Part shown: positions 45,497 through 59,470 of the stretch, in pieces
How positions within the stretch are numbered: the stretch's first letter is position 1
Layout of the letters: each line of letters starts with the position of its first letter
Source: Entrophospora sp. SA101
Lineage: Eukaryota > Glomeromycota > Glomeromycetes > Entrophosporales > Entrophosporaceae
Assembly: GCA_958430865.1 (NCBI GenBank)
Contig: CAUDNR010003369.1
Coordinates: forward strand, 17,450 to 77,921
Length of the DNA stretch: 60,472 nt
Direction: 5' to 3'
Notes under the pieces: generated by a model
What the model was told of the DNA's origin: nothing
Seen by the model: only the letters and a program-made list of their open reading frames with translations
Databases searched by the model: none
Position numbers and translations under genes: made by a program

Positions 45497-47389
45497 AAAA
45501 GTATTAACAAAAGTAATAAATATAATGGTTCTAATGAATATGAAAAGGCAATCAATTTTTTAGAAAAAGGTTGTAATTGTGGTTGCTCTTCAAGAATTCC
45601 CAAAGAAGAATTTGCAGAATTAAGGGGATCTTTTCAAGCTCTTTCTAAAGTAGAACAAGACATATTTTTAATGGCCCAACTTAAAGCAATGGATGGTGGA
45701 TCAATAAGTACTAGTAGACGTCTTAAAAAGAAAACCAGATCTAATAAAAGAACTTTCTATCAATGGGATCACAATACACTCCTTTGCCAAGAAACTTATC
45801 TCAATATGTTAGGAATTGGTAGGACTTATTTTGAAAATATTAGAAATCATCTAATAAATAATGGTCTTCTACCAAGAATTCATGGTAATATTAAAAGAAT
45901 GCCTCAATGGAAAACTAAAATGGTGATTGATAAAAATGTTGCTGAAGTAATAAAGAATTTTCTAGAAAATTATGCAGAAGTCCATGGATTACCAAGTCCA
46001 GGAAGAAATATCAATAGAATAACTCAATCAATCACATTCTTACCAGCTGAAATGAGTTATAAATCTGTGTACAGGGATTTTCTGGCTGGTCTAGAAGAAG
46101 ATAATAATTTGAAATCCTTAAAATATGATGCATTCAGAAAATTATGACATCAATTGACACCAGAAATTTAAATTATGAGTCCAAGGACTGATTGTGTGAT
46201 ACTTGTCAACATTTTAGAGATAGTTTACATTTAGTGTTCCATGTCGCAATCCAAAAAAAGGAAACCAAAGTGGTTGCAAAGTGGTTGCAACCAGGTGTCG
46301 CAAACCATTTTTATATGTCGCAACCATCACCAAGAATTGCGACCAGCATCTATATTTACATTATAATGCTCATCAAGAGGAAGAAGCCAAAGATTTACTC
46401 AAAAGATTTAAAGAACATCTGTCTAAGGCCAAAGTGGAAAGAAATTATTATAATAAAAACAAAATTAGCAGAAGAACAAAGAAAATTAGTTAATCAACAT
46501 CATTCGAAAGGGTAAAGCACAATATTGCAGTATTGATGCTACTGCTCATTATAGTTATGATTGAGCCCAGAATGTTCATGTACCACATTTAGATCAACAA
46601 GTAAGTAAAATTTATTATCTTAGTCCATGTAAAGTTCATTTATTTGGTATTCAAGATGAAGCAGTAAGGGAACAAATTAATTATGTTCTTAATGAAGATG
46701 AAATTATAGGAAAAGGTCCTAATGGCACTCTTAGTTTGATCTTTGATGGAATTAAGAAATTGAATAAAGGTGAAAAACATTTAAAGATTACTTGTGATAA
46801 TGCTGGTGGACAGAATAAAAATAACACCACTATTTGATTTTATTTATATTTAGTAATTTGTGGTTATTATGAAAGTATTGAATTGAATTTTATGATTCCA
46901 GGGCATACCAAATTCAAATGTGATGGTAGTTTTGGATTGATTAAAAAGCTCTACAGAAGAACAAGAGTAGATTGTCTGGACCATGTGGTTGAAGTGGTGA
47001 AAAAGTCTAGTCCAGCTGGATTAAATAAAGCTCAGTGTCATGAAGGTGGAAAAGGTTTTCAATATTTGGATATCAAATCTATTTTGGGAATTTATTTCAA
47101 GAAATTACCAAGTATACAGAAATTTCAACATTTTCTTTTTAAAGCATCTAATCTTGGTACAGTGAAAGTTCAAGAAGTTGCTAATGGACCTTTTACTGAA
47201 TTCAGTTTAATGAAAACCAAGAAAGTAGATATTTTGGAAGAAATTAGAGCTTTATCTATTTTAGTGTTAACACCACCTTCTTTGGATTACAAAAGACAAG
47301 AATATCTTTATCATAATATTCGCCCATTTGTGAAAGATGAATACAAAGATATTACTTGTCCAAGACCATTCTATACTGGCAACAAATAA
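45494..47389 (+). pseudogene. DUF7869-type transposase-like protein with TGA at Trp positions
   Basis: MKSINKSNKYNGSNEYEKAI, CNCGCSSRIPKEEFAELR and LNMLGIGRTYFENIRNHLIN open the N-terminal half. The C-terminal half has KVHLFGIQDEAVREQINYVL, DEIIGKGPNGTLSLIFDGI, the RNase-H-like ITCDNAGGQNKNN, ICGYYESIELNFMIPGHTKF and KKLYRRTRVDCLDHVVEVV. I recognise this as a family widespread in these fungi. Lesions: TGA at 46145-46147 (KL-x-HQL), TAA at 46169-46171, a shift near 46188, a MITE at 46232-46354, a shift near 46505, TGA at 46562-46564 (SYD-x-AQNV) and TGA at 46835-46837 (TI-x-FYLYL). All three TGA codons fall where Trp is expected; TGG Trp codons also occur (45764, and the W of PQWKTK). The last 290 codons have no TAA/TAG. 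An originally TGA=Trp gene that later decayed is the simplest reading. Confidence 0.75.
46232..46354 (+). mobile_element. 123-bp hAT-like MITE inserted in the DUF7869-like ORF
   Basis: Starts TAGTGTTCCATGTCGCAA and ends GCGACCAGCATCTATA. It is flanked by TTTACATT at 46224-46231 and 46355-46362 (8-bp target duplication). Deleting the element and one duplicate gives codons for D-S-L-H-Y-N-A-H-Q-E-E-E-A-K, the uninterrupted family sequence. So this insertion is younger than the ORF, and the element's ends are defined to the base. Confidence 0.95.
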
Positions 47390-47592
47390 AATATTCAGAA
47401 CAAAATCACCTTCATTATTTCATCACTTCCTTGCTGTTATCAAGTTTAATAAGTTAATCTTTTAACAAATATTGCTAACTTTTCCACTTTTAAAGTAAAA
47501 AGTACTAAAATAATTTATACTTAACATACCTTTATAAAAAGGATATAAGTATACTAAATGAATAAATAAAAAAAGAAACAAACAAGAAAATC

Positions 47593-48477
47593 ATGACAAA
47601 CATCATAAATGAACAACAAAAAGAAAATAAAGAACTATTAAATGAAATAAAAACACTAAAAAAGCAATTAGAAAACAAAGAAGATGATTTTAAACTAAGA
47701 ATTTGAAATGCTATTGACAATGTTAAGGAAAATGAAAGTCCAGAAATTGCTGGAACTTTAATGACCTTAGAACAACATTTTTGACCCAAAGATAATTGAG
47801 TCAATGTTCAAAAAGAAAATGGAGTTGAGAAAGTTATTTTTGACAATCAATTCACTCTTGAAAATGTTGTTAAAGGTTTTACTGAGTGAACACTAACTAA
47901 TGCCAATTCTTTTAGTTTTATTTATGACAAAAATAAGAAATTAGAAGAAAAGAATGCAATTTTAGAAAAAGGGAATATTGAGTTAAAAGAAGAGTTAGAA
48001 AAGAATAAACTCCTTGTTGAAAAATGAAAAGCAAGAGCAGAGAAGGCTGAAATAGATAATGAAATTCATTTAGAGGCTTTACAAACAGGAGGAAAAGAAA
48101 GATGAACTCAGAAAGAAGCATCAGCAAATGAGATAGCAGAGAAAAACCAAAAGTTAGAAATTTCTAGTAAGATAATTGAGAATAAAGATGCAAGAATTGG
48201 TGAATTAGAATGAGAACTAAAACAAGAAAGGGAAAAAGTAGAGGTGTCTAATAAGATAATTTCAGAAAAAGAATCACGAAACAAAAATCTCACAGAAGAA
48301 AACAAAGGATTGCAAAATCAATTGCATTTAGCTGAAAAGGATTTACCTGCTTTACCTAAAAAGCAAAGCAAATTTAGACAATTAAGGACAAAATTAAAAA
48401 CTGAATTTCATCAATTGGTGGAAAACAAAAAATGCCAAATCCAAGAGTTAGTTGCTAGAATAGAGGTAAGTAGATAA
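47593..48477 (+). CDS. Coiled-coil protein readable only with TGA as Trp (copy 2)
   Basis: Copy of 2783-3667, 294 residues. All seven in-frame TGA codons are kept, with still no TAA/TAG and no TGG. Differences from copy 1 include N/K, Y/N and E/K near the N-terminus, N/K and A/I near residue 130, D/E before the fifth TGA, and two silent changes. Here the ORF follows the DUF7869-like ORF by about 200 bp on the same strand and in the same reading style, which copy 1 has lost. Confidence 0.7.
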
Positions 48478-50206
48478 TTAATGAGAGAACTAACTTACAC
48501 ACTTTTAGATTTAGAAAGTCAAGTCAGAAAACATGTGATTTTTGTTCTAATTGTTATGGAGTGGATAATAAATCTGTTAATCAAATAGTAGCTTGTGTTA
48601 AGGTAAATGGTGTGAGATCAAAATCCGCATCTCACACAAATCACTTGATTTGGTTAAAATATTATTTATTTCGTTTTGTGGCAGTATCTAATTATTTATT
48701 TTATAATTACTCTCTTTCACTTAATAGCACTCAAGCTATTTATCTGGTTACAGGGCAACTTTTCTTACTTCCCCTCTGGTAACGTTTTCTCAGCAGCCCT
48801 TTGTTATCTGCCTGAACCGGCACGTCTCAATGATATTTATAATATCATAAGTAGTGAATATAAAATTTTTTCTGGAGAAGATATGAGATTAAATACTATA
48901 TTATTTTTTAGTGGTCTTTTACTGAATTTAGTGTTTATAATAATATGTCAATTAATCATCTACTAATGCAATTAATATTTTTTTAAAAAAAAAAAGAATC
49001 TAGTACCGACCATATTTAACCACCTCTAAGTGCATCACTCATTTCCAAGCTCGGAACTTAGTGAAACATGCAGACCCTCTCTAAATGCATGCTCTCGCCC
49101 ATCCTGATAGGATGCACTTAGAGAGAGTTGACTGTAATACTAAAAAGAGAGTATATTCTTTAATCATTTAATACTAATGCCAATTGATATTGAAAAAAAG
49201 AATGATCCAATGATGTTATTAATATTAATATCGAAGAATGTATATAGTGCACACCATCTAAAAGACATCAAATGCTGCGCCGAGTGCCAAATTTTCAAAA
49301 AAAATAGCAATAATATTGGTGTTACAATATTATAAAATCACATGACTCGATATTTATTGTATTAGTAATTAGGTTCTATTTGAATAAGGTTTATTCAAAT
49401 TATTTGTCTTATTCTTTATTATTATGAATTTGAATAAATCAAAAATAATATGAATTTGTATTACTATACGAACACCCGTTCGGAGTATTGGTCATCTATT
49501 ATTTATGTACATGAATAAATAATAATAAAAAATATAATGATAATAAGCTAATTTTGTGCTGGTTACGTGTCATGGGTATTTTTCCAAAATAGGTAAGTTT
49601 GTCATGTTCTAAAATTTCATTAATAAAAAAACTAGGTTCTAAAAAGGTTGGAGTTTATATTAATAAAAAAAGTCTTTAGTGACTTGAAGTTGCGCATTTT
49701 TTTCGATGTCTTTACATGATCTTCACCGTATGCGGTTACCCAATTGCGATGCTCTTCTGTATATATAAATATTGTAAAAAGTTCGTGCAAGTTTAATCAG
49801 ACCTGGTGAAAAAACCTTTTTAGTACAATTTATCATAGTCACATTCATCAATTTTATTGTCCTGGGATGAGGGAGAAGAGAAGAGGGAAGCTAATAAAAA
49901 ATAATGTTTTTAATCGGACTTCAAGGCTAAAATCGAATTTCAAAACTTCATTACAAAGGGTATGATGATCCATTGTCATCAGCTAAAAATATAAATCTCT
50001 TTTGATTGATTAACTTGATATAACAAATATTGCAATAAAATTTTATCAAATGCTCACGCATTATGCAACAACTATTCATAATCAAGTAATAGTAACATTT
50101 TAAATATTGAATAATTTTTTGTAGATAGTTTCTAAATTTGTACTAGTTAAATGATATAGTTTATCTAATACTGATTGATGTTAATATTATTATTATAATG
50201 TTAATC
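48478..50206. other. Copy of 3668-5396: broken zinc-finger/membrane ORFs and intergenic DNA
   Basis: Repeats the relics described at 3670-4156, the hairpin (48609-48636) and the decayed inverted-repeat MITE (49024-49136). No difference noticed. Confidence 0.5.
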
Positions 50207-51521
<1,315 letters not shown>

Positions 51522-51779
51522 ATAGATTGATGTATAGAACAGAATTAACTAAAATAAATCAAAATATTAAAATAAACATTATTTCAATTATTTTGCAATC
51601 ATCGATCAATTAATGGTAAAAAGGAATTAACTTTTTATTTGAACCAATGTATTCAAGTTCTCTGTGATATTTGAAGTGACTTTTTGAAATTTTAAGAATT
51701 TAGATATTTTATACTTGTTACACCAATCATTAGTATAAATTTTTTTAAATAAAAGTACTTTTTTTTCATTCAAAAAATC

Positions 51780-52731
51780 ATGAATTATAAATATATTATT
51801 GGTAATGTTTTATTTTTTTAAAGATTTTCTTTCTTTTTCTTTCTAAAAATTTTTTTCATAATATTAGAACATATGGAAGATGATATGCATGAATGGTGTC
51901 TATTAGAATATCAACACATTGCAACTTTTATTGATCCATCAAATTTATATTTTACAAATTTAACTGAAAGTCAACAATTAAAGTTTGATAAAATTAAAGA
52001 ATTAAAAAATTCAAATAAATTTTTTGATAAAATTAAAGATTTAAGCTTAATTAAAAATGACAAAATTCCAAAAGAAAAAATATGTTTATTAGATCCAATG
52101 GCAGGCATAACATTGAAACCAGATGATGGTAATGTTTTTGAATATTTTTTATTTGGTGGAATATTAGGTGATGATCCACCAAGAGGTAAATATATTATAT
52201 ATACATGTGTGTTGTGTGAATCAACCAATCAATTAATTATAATTTAATTTTAGATAGAACAGGAGAATTGAGAGATTTTGGATTTCAAACAAGAAATCTT
52301 GGTTCAATTCAAATGACAACAGATACAGCAATGTATGTTACAAATAAAATAATAAAAGAAAAAGGTATTTTTTCAATATTATTATTAATTAATTGTTTTT
52401 TTTGTTTCATAAAATTTTATATATTTTTTTTTATTGAAAAGCTCCAATAGATAAAATTTCTTTTATTGATTATCCAGAGATTAAATTGAATAATAATGAA
52501 TCAACTGTAAGCAAAAATAAAATCTTTTTATTAATTTTAAATATTATTTATTTTCTAATTTTGTTGAAATTCTTTTAGACAATGCCATTTAGATATGTTT
52601 TAATTCCTGATTTAAATGTATCTACATTACAAACAACCAATCAAGAATTAAAAATTAATGCCGTACCATTACTACCATCTGGAATGATTGATTTATTGAT
52701 AAAAGATGCAGAAAAACCTTTGGAATTTTGA
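51780..52731 (+). CDS. SFM1: SPOUT protein-arginine methyltransferase, SFM1 family (copy 2)
   Basis: Duplicate of 6970-7921. Exons 51780-51801, 51868-52185, 52254-52364, 52442-52506 and 52579-52731; 222 residues. All landmarks of copy 1 are kept. Confidence 0.92.
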
Positions 52732-53499
52732 GAAAATATTTATTAGTGTGTGTACAGTTGGAGCTGGATATACTGAAGTTTCATATGATAATAAAACATA
52801 ATGTATGATAATATAAATAATACAAGATAAATTGATTATAAAACTAAAATTAGAACAAAAACAAGTCAGGTCATATTTGTAAGTGCTTGTTGATTTGATG
52901 GTATCATATTATCATTACTATCTCCTAATGATTCAATTTTTGTGACATCCAAATTTTCAATATTAATTGTTTTTTGCTCTGTCCACTATTTCTTTATCCT
53001 AATCTAATGTTGGAGCTTGATGCACTATTTATTATAGATTAAATTTTATTGATTGATTTTATCAGTTCTCCATTTTTTACTGATTATCTATTATTTTCTT
53101 ATAATCAGCAACAACATCAACATTACTATTATCAATGCCATTAACACTGTTCCCTTATCATCACCAACATTAATAACATTATTTGTAAGACTGATATCAA
53201 CAGTTATATTACCTTTGTTGTTATTATCTTTAACAATGTGAGTGTGCAATCTGAGTTTGCCTAATTAACAATAGTTAACTTAGATGGGTAACCCACTAGA
53301 CCTTATAGTGGCTCTGGACATGTCAAATATGCTGATGGGTTTATGCTTAGCTAATTCCTTTTCTCTTTTGCTATACTCCTTACCAATACTTGTGATTCCT
53401 GCTCAATTTTCTGTCACTGGTACTCTGCAAGTAGGTTTGCTTCGTCATCATTCAAATTCGTTCACTTCTTTATTAACTATTTTAATCATTTAAATGGAA
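52732..53499 (-). pseudogene. Decayed minus-strand coding traces (copy 2)
   Basis: Copy of 7922-8689 with the same broken frames. No intact gene. Confidence 0.3.
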
Positions 53500-53944
53500 A
53501 TAATAATGTTCAGAATGCAATATATAAAGAAACTTCAGCTGAAAATAATAAAAAACATGACACCATTTTTAAATCTTTACAAAAATGCTATCAAGATTCT
53601 TCTTCAGAGTTTGGCAACAATTGGCTTAAATGGGATCAGATGATGTTTTTAAAGATAAAAATATTACAGGAAGTGTTCGAAATTCAATCGCGGAATCAGC
53701 ACGCGCTAACCAAATCTGGAAATCTATTACAGATAATATCCAAAATTAGACTAGTTTTATGTTGAGGCACAGTCGAATTTCGAACACTGAATTTTTTTTG
53801 CTACACATTTAACATTTAGAAGATGGTAAAGGAGGTAAAGGATTACAAAGTTTAGGATATCCGAAACAATTTTCTGACTTTGTAGTTATTTTAGCTAGTA
53901 GGCTAATGATGTATGACAAAACTTTGACTTTGTCATTGACATGA
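53500..53944 (+). pseudogene. Fragment of a fungal transposon-like family (copy 2)
   Basis: Copy of 8690-9134, with the same frame break and the same terminal LEDGKGGKGLQSLGYPKQF piece. Confidence 0.4.
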
Positions 53945-54220
53945 CGAAAGCGCTGACTAAAAGGTAATTTCTCACCAAGGGCCATTTTGAAAAGTAAAAA
54001 GTGTTGACAGAAGTAAAAAATTGTTGATTTTGTTTTATAATAAAATAGGTATTAATATTACACATATCAAATCAAATGATCCGAATAAATTTTTCACCTT
54101 TTATTCCCATGTAAATTAACTTAATTTTCATAGTTGGATGATCTTATCATTCAAGCTCCTAAATTTTTCATATCACGAGTACACTACACTAAGAATGATT
54201 ATTATGCCATTTTTTGTGGA

Positions 54221-54329
54221 TGTTGTACGTGAAATTGAAATTATGGAGTGGGGTGAAATTCTGATTGGCTAATTTGAATTTCACATATGTGAACTGCGAA
54301 TTCACATAATTTCATTTTCACGTACAACA
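54221..54329. mobile_element. 109-bp terminal-inverted-repeat MITE (copy 2)
   Basis: Copy of 9411-9519 with the same inverted ends and flanking TGGA. It moved as part of the block, so it is not an independent insertion. Confidence 0.7.
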
Positions 54330-54412
54330 TGGATAAATATTCGATATTTCTCACGTTCAAATTTTTTCTTCAGATATTAATATTAAATAATTTTTTTTTT
54401 TAGATAATAATA

Positions 54413-55936
54413 ATGTCTGGTATATATTTATTATTTTTTTGTTGTTTTTATTATTTTATAAAAACATACATATTTATTTTTTCAAAAAAATTTTTTAAGT
54501 ATTCGCATTAGAACAAAAAGTTGCCATTAATGCAGTCTTACGTGCTAGTAAGGTTTGCCAAAAGGTATTTAAACAACTTGTTAATGCCGAAACAATAATT
54601 AAAAAAGACAAGTCGCCAGTAACTAGTATGTAAATAATATTTTGATGTATATAAATGAAATTATAATTATAATTATAAATCTGTATGATATAACTTGTAT
54701 ATTGTATAATGTAGTCGCGGATTATAGTGCACAAGCAGTGGTGAATGCAATTTTATTTAATACATTTCCAAATGACCCTATTGTTGGTGAAGAAGATTCA
54801 AAAGATTTGCATGGTAATGATGCATCGGTAAAAGAATTACGCAAAAGAATATTAAATCTGACAAATTCGGTGTTGGATGATCCATTAGATGAAAAAAAGG
54901 TTGGCTTAATATTTTTGATTCTGATTTTTGGATATACGTTAAAAAGATTAATTAATAATTTATAATTTACGTTGAAAAGCTTTTGGATGCTATTGATAGA
55001 GGTTCACATCCTGGAGGAGCAAAAGGAAGTGAGTAACTATTTATTTATAAATATAAATATAAATTTATCAAATTACTAAATATCATGCATAAATATAAAG
55101 GAATGTGGGTCCTTGATCCTATTGATGGTACAAAAGGATTCCTTAGAGGCGAACAATTTGCAGTTTGTTTAGCATTAGTCGTAGATGGTAAAGTTCAGTT
55201 AGGAGTTACTGGGTGTCCAAATTTACCAATAGATTTCACAAGACCTGAAAGCGAAAGAGGTTGTATCTTTGTTGCTTTGAGAGGCCATGGTGCTTTTCAG
55301 GTAATTAAATAAATTATTTTAAAAAGTTCCCAATTAATTATAATATATATTGATTATTTTTTAAAAAATCCCAATTAATTATATATATTGATTATTTTTT
55401 AGGGTAATTTTTCATCAACAGAAATATCACAGATGTCAAAGATTCATATGAGAAATATTGACAATGTATCAGAAGCATCATTTTGTGAATCGGTTGAGGC
55501 AGCACATTCTTCACAAGATGACTCTGCAAAAATAGCATCAATGCTTGAAATTACTAAATCACCTGTTAGAATAGATAGTCAAACAAAATATGCTGTGGTT
55601 TCTAGAGGTGATGCTGACATATATTTACGTTTACCCGTTAATGAGGATTATCAAGAAAATATTTGGGTAGGCTAATATATATAATATATTAATTAGTAAT
55701 TAACCATTAATATTTAATGATTAATAATTTATATTGGAAATATATAGGATCATGCATCTGGGTCACTTTTAGTAGAAGAAGCTGGTGGTAAAATATCCGA
55801 TATTTTTGGAAAAACATTGGATTTTTCACTTGGTAGAAAATTGATAAATAATAAAGGGATTGTAGTTGCACATCCAAATATACATTCCCAAATAATTGAT
55901 GCAATTCAAAAAGTTTTGGAAAATAAAAGTAAATAA
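54413..55936 (+). CDS. MET22: 3'(2'),5'-bisphosphate nucleotidase, MET22 family (copy 2)
   Basis: Duplicate of 9603-11126. Exons 54413-54419, 54500-54625, 54715-54899, 54980-55028, 55101-55300, 55403-55666 and 55748-55936; 339 residues. Metal-binding EED, DPIDGT and DHASG motifs are intact. Confidence 0.93.
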
Positions 55937-56023
55937 CATAATATATAATATAATTTTATATAATAGAGTGAAAATTAATTACAAAAAAAAAAAATCCCAT
56001 TCAACGTTATCATATTATTGTAA

Positions 56024-57026
56024 TTAAATATATTTTCTAAAAAAATCTTCCTTCCGAAGTAAAGATTGCACAGAACTTTCAATTTTTCTTGCATAAGACC
56101 ATTCCACCAACCAATCGTTTTCCTCATTTTTCATTGCTATTGGTTTATCATTACCATCATCACCAAAAACATTATTATTAGCAGGACATTCATTGAAATT
56201 TTGTACTGCTAAAAACATTTGTTTTGCACAATGTTTTGCGGGGAATCTGCCAACTCCTGTACCAAAGCCTGCACAAAGAACATTATTTATACGTTCATGT
56301 TGCTTTTTACTACCATTATTTGATTCTAATATTTTCAGATTATGTTTTCTAATGGATGTTAACATTGCCCATGTACATCTATAAACAATATCATCTTCAG
56401 ATTTTAATTTTTTTGGTGTTCTCATTGTTGGACAATGTGCAATATAACTAGGATAATTTTTTTGTACATTTTCCTTTTTTTTTAATCTATTAACCAAATC
56501 TCTAACATCAACCAACAAACAACTACCCACATTTTGTTCACCACACCAATTTCTTTCAATTCTTTTTTGTACAACTGGTATAAGCTTATCAACACCACCA
56601 TAATATTCTGAAATGTAATAATCAATACCACCATCCATTAAGCCAAAACTATTTGCAGGTGAGACTAAACATTGAATATCACTATTGGATTTTAGAACTG
56701 ATTGAAAAGTGTTTTCATAAATATGAACTTTTAAACAAGATGTTGTTGTATCAGCTGAGTGATGCTTTGTTGGAAGTTTTGATAATTCATCCTTCCAAGA
56801 ACCTATTATTTCCTAAAGTATATTATTTTTTTATTTGAAGAATAAAAAAATGAAGCAATTAAAGAAAGAAATAAGCATTGGCACTTACTTTATCTATATC
56901 AACTAAATGTAAATTGAAAATATGAGGAGGACTGGCACTACTACTAGTAGTAGTAGAAGTGACGACTTTATTAGTAGTCGCTGAATCTACTATACTATTT
57001 TCTTTTGAAGTTTCATCTGAAGACAT
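56024..57026 (-). CDS. Macro-domain-like protein (copy 2)
   Basis: Duplicate of 11214-12216. Exons 56889-57026 and 56024-56812; 308 residues, identical in compared frames. Confidence 0.84.
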
Positions 57027-57621
57027 TTTAACGTTATAAATCGAAGATTTTTTTGAAATTACTTTTTTGTAAATAAAAAATGGAGTGGAACGTAACATCC
57101 AAATAAAAAAATTAGGAATTTCGGTTTAAATCAAATTGATTACAGAACGAATCAAATCAAAATCAAATCACTAAAATTCAATTCAATTCATAATTGTAAT
57201 ATTTAGCAATTTTTATATTTTTTCGCCAAATTTGATAACATCTTGATAATTAAATCTAATTCTATTAAACAACAACAATGATAAATAATATAACTCACTC
57301 TAATGTTACACTATTCATGAATTACTGTTTTTTTTCAGGATGGTGTTCCTAGCATATATGATGCTTTTAAAGCAAGTTCGTTATTTTTAATAAAACCTAT
57401 GAACAATAATGACAAGGAGTTAAAAATCTTTATGATTAAACAATTATTGTATATAATATATATTATTATTGATATTTCTGTTCCAATTTCACTTACGAAT
57501 TTTACAACTATGTAAGATCAATATATCCCTTGAAAGATTTCTTTGAAAGGATTATCTTTTGTTCGTTTTATTGTGGAGGAGTTTCAGATGTCACATGTAA
57601 TCATCGGGAAATTTTTTCTGG

Positions 57622-57756
57622 TAGTGTTCCATGTCGCAATCCAAAAAAGGAAACCAAAGTGGTCGCAAAGGTGGTTGCAACCAGGTGTCGCAAACCATTT
57701 TTATATGTCGCAAATATGGTTGCAACCATCACTAAGAATTGCGACCAGCACCTATA
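57622..57756 (+). mobile_element. hAT-like MITE within block copy 2
   Basis: Copy of 12812-12946 with the same TTTTCTGG flanks. It was carried along with the block, not inserted independently. Confidence 0.88.
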
Positions 57757-58338
57757 TTTTCTGGCACATATTTTTGCACCATTTACATAAGTTTATGGCA
57801 GATCACATAATATTATACAAAAATTATGCAATTATTACATTCAGTGTAAATATTACATACATAATTATCAAATATTATGGCATTACTTATGGATGTAATA
57901 TTACATGGAAAAATTTCCTGATGATGGTATGATGATGGAGGTGATGGCATGGTTATTCTTGTAACAATCAAAGCTTCTTTGCTTTTGTTCACCATATTTA
58001 ACATGGTGTGTTAATGATGTAGAACCAATTAAGTTAAACAATAAAAAACAATTACCAACACTGTATCTTATATTTTCATTAGATACATGCCTGAAGTGAC
58101 AATAGCCCTATACAGGAAAAATGAATTCATAAAATAATATGATTCATGTACTGTTTTCTGTATGTTATTCTTCATCAGGTAGGTTTTCTATAAAATATGG
58201 CAAATGATGTTGGAAAGTGAAAAGAATGCAGTTGGTGAAAAATAGAATTTGGATAAAGGATCACAGGTCATTGAATAGATGATCTATGTAACCTGCTATT
58301 GATGAACTTCTTCATATATTGTTTTATTAAAAACTTTT

Positions 58339-58580
58339 TTATAAGGAAATTTCATAAAATCTTGTTAGTGGAATAATATCATCTAATATATTTTTCAGCA
58401 TGATAAAATCTTCTTTCATCCATTCTGAAACATCTTTATCTAATTTTTCATTTTGATTTTTTTCAAGTGACATTGTCCTGAATATTGATTTCATCTCACC
58501 ATTTTCTAATATAGTTGTAAGCATAGTTGTTTCAATGTCATTGGAATCCTTAGATTTTAAAATAATTCTGAATTTTTGCT
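58339..58580 (-). CDS. Short hypothetical ORF or exon (copy 2)
   Basis: Copy of 13529-13770 (frame ending WMKEDFIMLKNILDD, IIPLTRFYEISL). Unassigned. Confidence 0.3.
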
Positions 58581-58709
58581 AATCATTGGATTTTCCACTT
58601 CCATATTAATACTAATATTAATAAAATTCAACGCCCAGATAATTGGTTATTGGCCAAATGTCTGTTGAACATTTATTGATTTAATATTTAAAAAAATATA
58701 ACAATAAAT

Positions 58710-58930
58710 TTAATACAAAAAATATAACACTATACATTCATATTTTTTTTTAATGAAATACATCAATTTTGTTCGTTTGGCTGTCATTATGTTTCCAGCT
58801 TCACTAAATAGACGCTCACTTGTAATAGAGGTTGCCGATAATGACACAGTTGGGTATTCATTTTTGTCGGTGATAGTGTAATACTGTAATAGTGGAGATA
58901 GAATAGTATTTAAAAAATAACAGTAAAAAA
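58710..58930 (-). pseudogene. hAT transposase C-terminal remnant (copy 2)
   Basis: Copy of 13900-14120, with SERLFSEAGNIMTAKRTKL. No other part of the transposase is present. Confidence 0.85.
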
Positions 58931-59204
58931 ATGTAAAAAATTTTTATTTATGAAAATTTTCAACACCTGATTAATTAATCATTGAAAATTTTTCTACACC
59001 CGATTAACCAGCGGATACAACCACTACAAATAACTTGTTTAGAATTAACAAATTAATAATTTTTGACAAGGATCGTAAAGAAGTTTCAAAAAAAAATGTA
59101 ACATAATTGTTCCTTGTTACACAATCACAACTAATTTTTATTGGATGATCAGCAGAAACAAGAAACAGAACGAAAAAAAATTCTAAAAAAAAAAAAATAA
59201 TAAA

Positions 59205-59470
59205 ATGAAAACAAGAAAACGAGAATATCAAAAAATAGCTGTACAACAGACAACCTCAACAAACCTCAACAACAACAAAGTGTTCATCCAGTTCAAAAAG
59301 CAACTTCTACTAATAATGACAATGGCAAGCATTTACTCAGTTCAAAGGACAACTTCTTCTACTAATAATGACGAACAACAGCAACGGCAAAGTGTTTACC
59401 CAGTTCAAAGGGTAATTTCTTCTGCTAATAATGACGAACAATAACAACAAAGTATTTATCCAGTTCAAGG
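59205..59470 (+). repeat. PVQ..TSSTNNDEQ tandem repeats (copy 2)
   Basis: Copy of 14395-14660. Same imperfect units and frame slips. Confidence 0.5.

Larger units (their letters stand above)
45288..47440 (+). mobile_element. DUF7869-type transposase-like element, copy 1
   Basis: Starts TGAAATAATTATTTTTCATG at 45288, and the same text opens the copy at 59887 (offset 14,599). It spans a 5' leader of about 200 bp, the transposase-like ORF, and sequence running directly into the duplicated block. The right terminus is not resolved because the following coiled-coil ORF seems to belong to the same kind of DNA. Termini and target duplications could not be identified. Confidence 0.6.

Noticed and set aside
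45494..47389. RIP-like or random decay as sole explanation for the TGA codons
   Set aside because: Some decay is real here (TAA 46169, two shifts). But TGA falls repeatedly at Trp sites, the last 290 codons lack TAA/TAG, and the neighbouring coiled-coil ORF has seven TGA and no other stop. Decay alone does not predict that.
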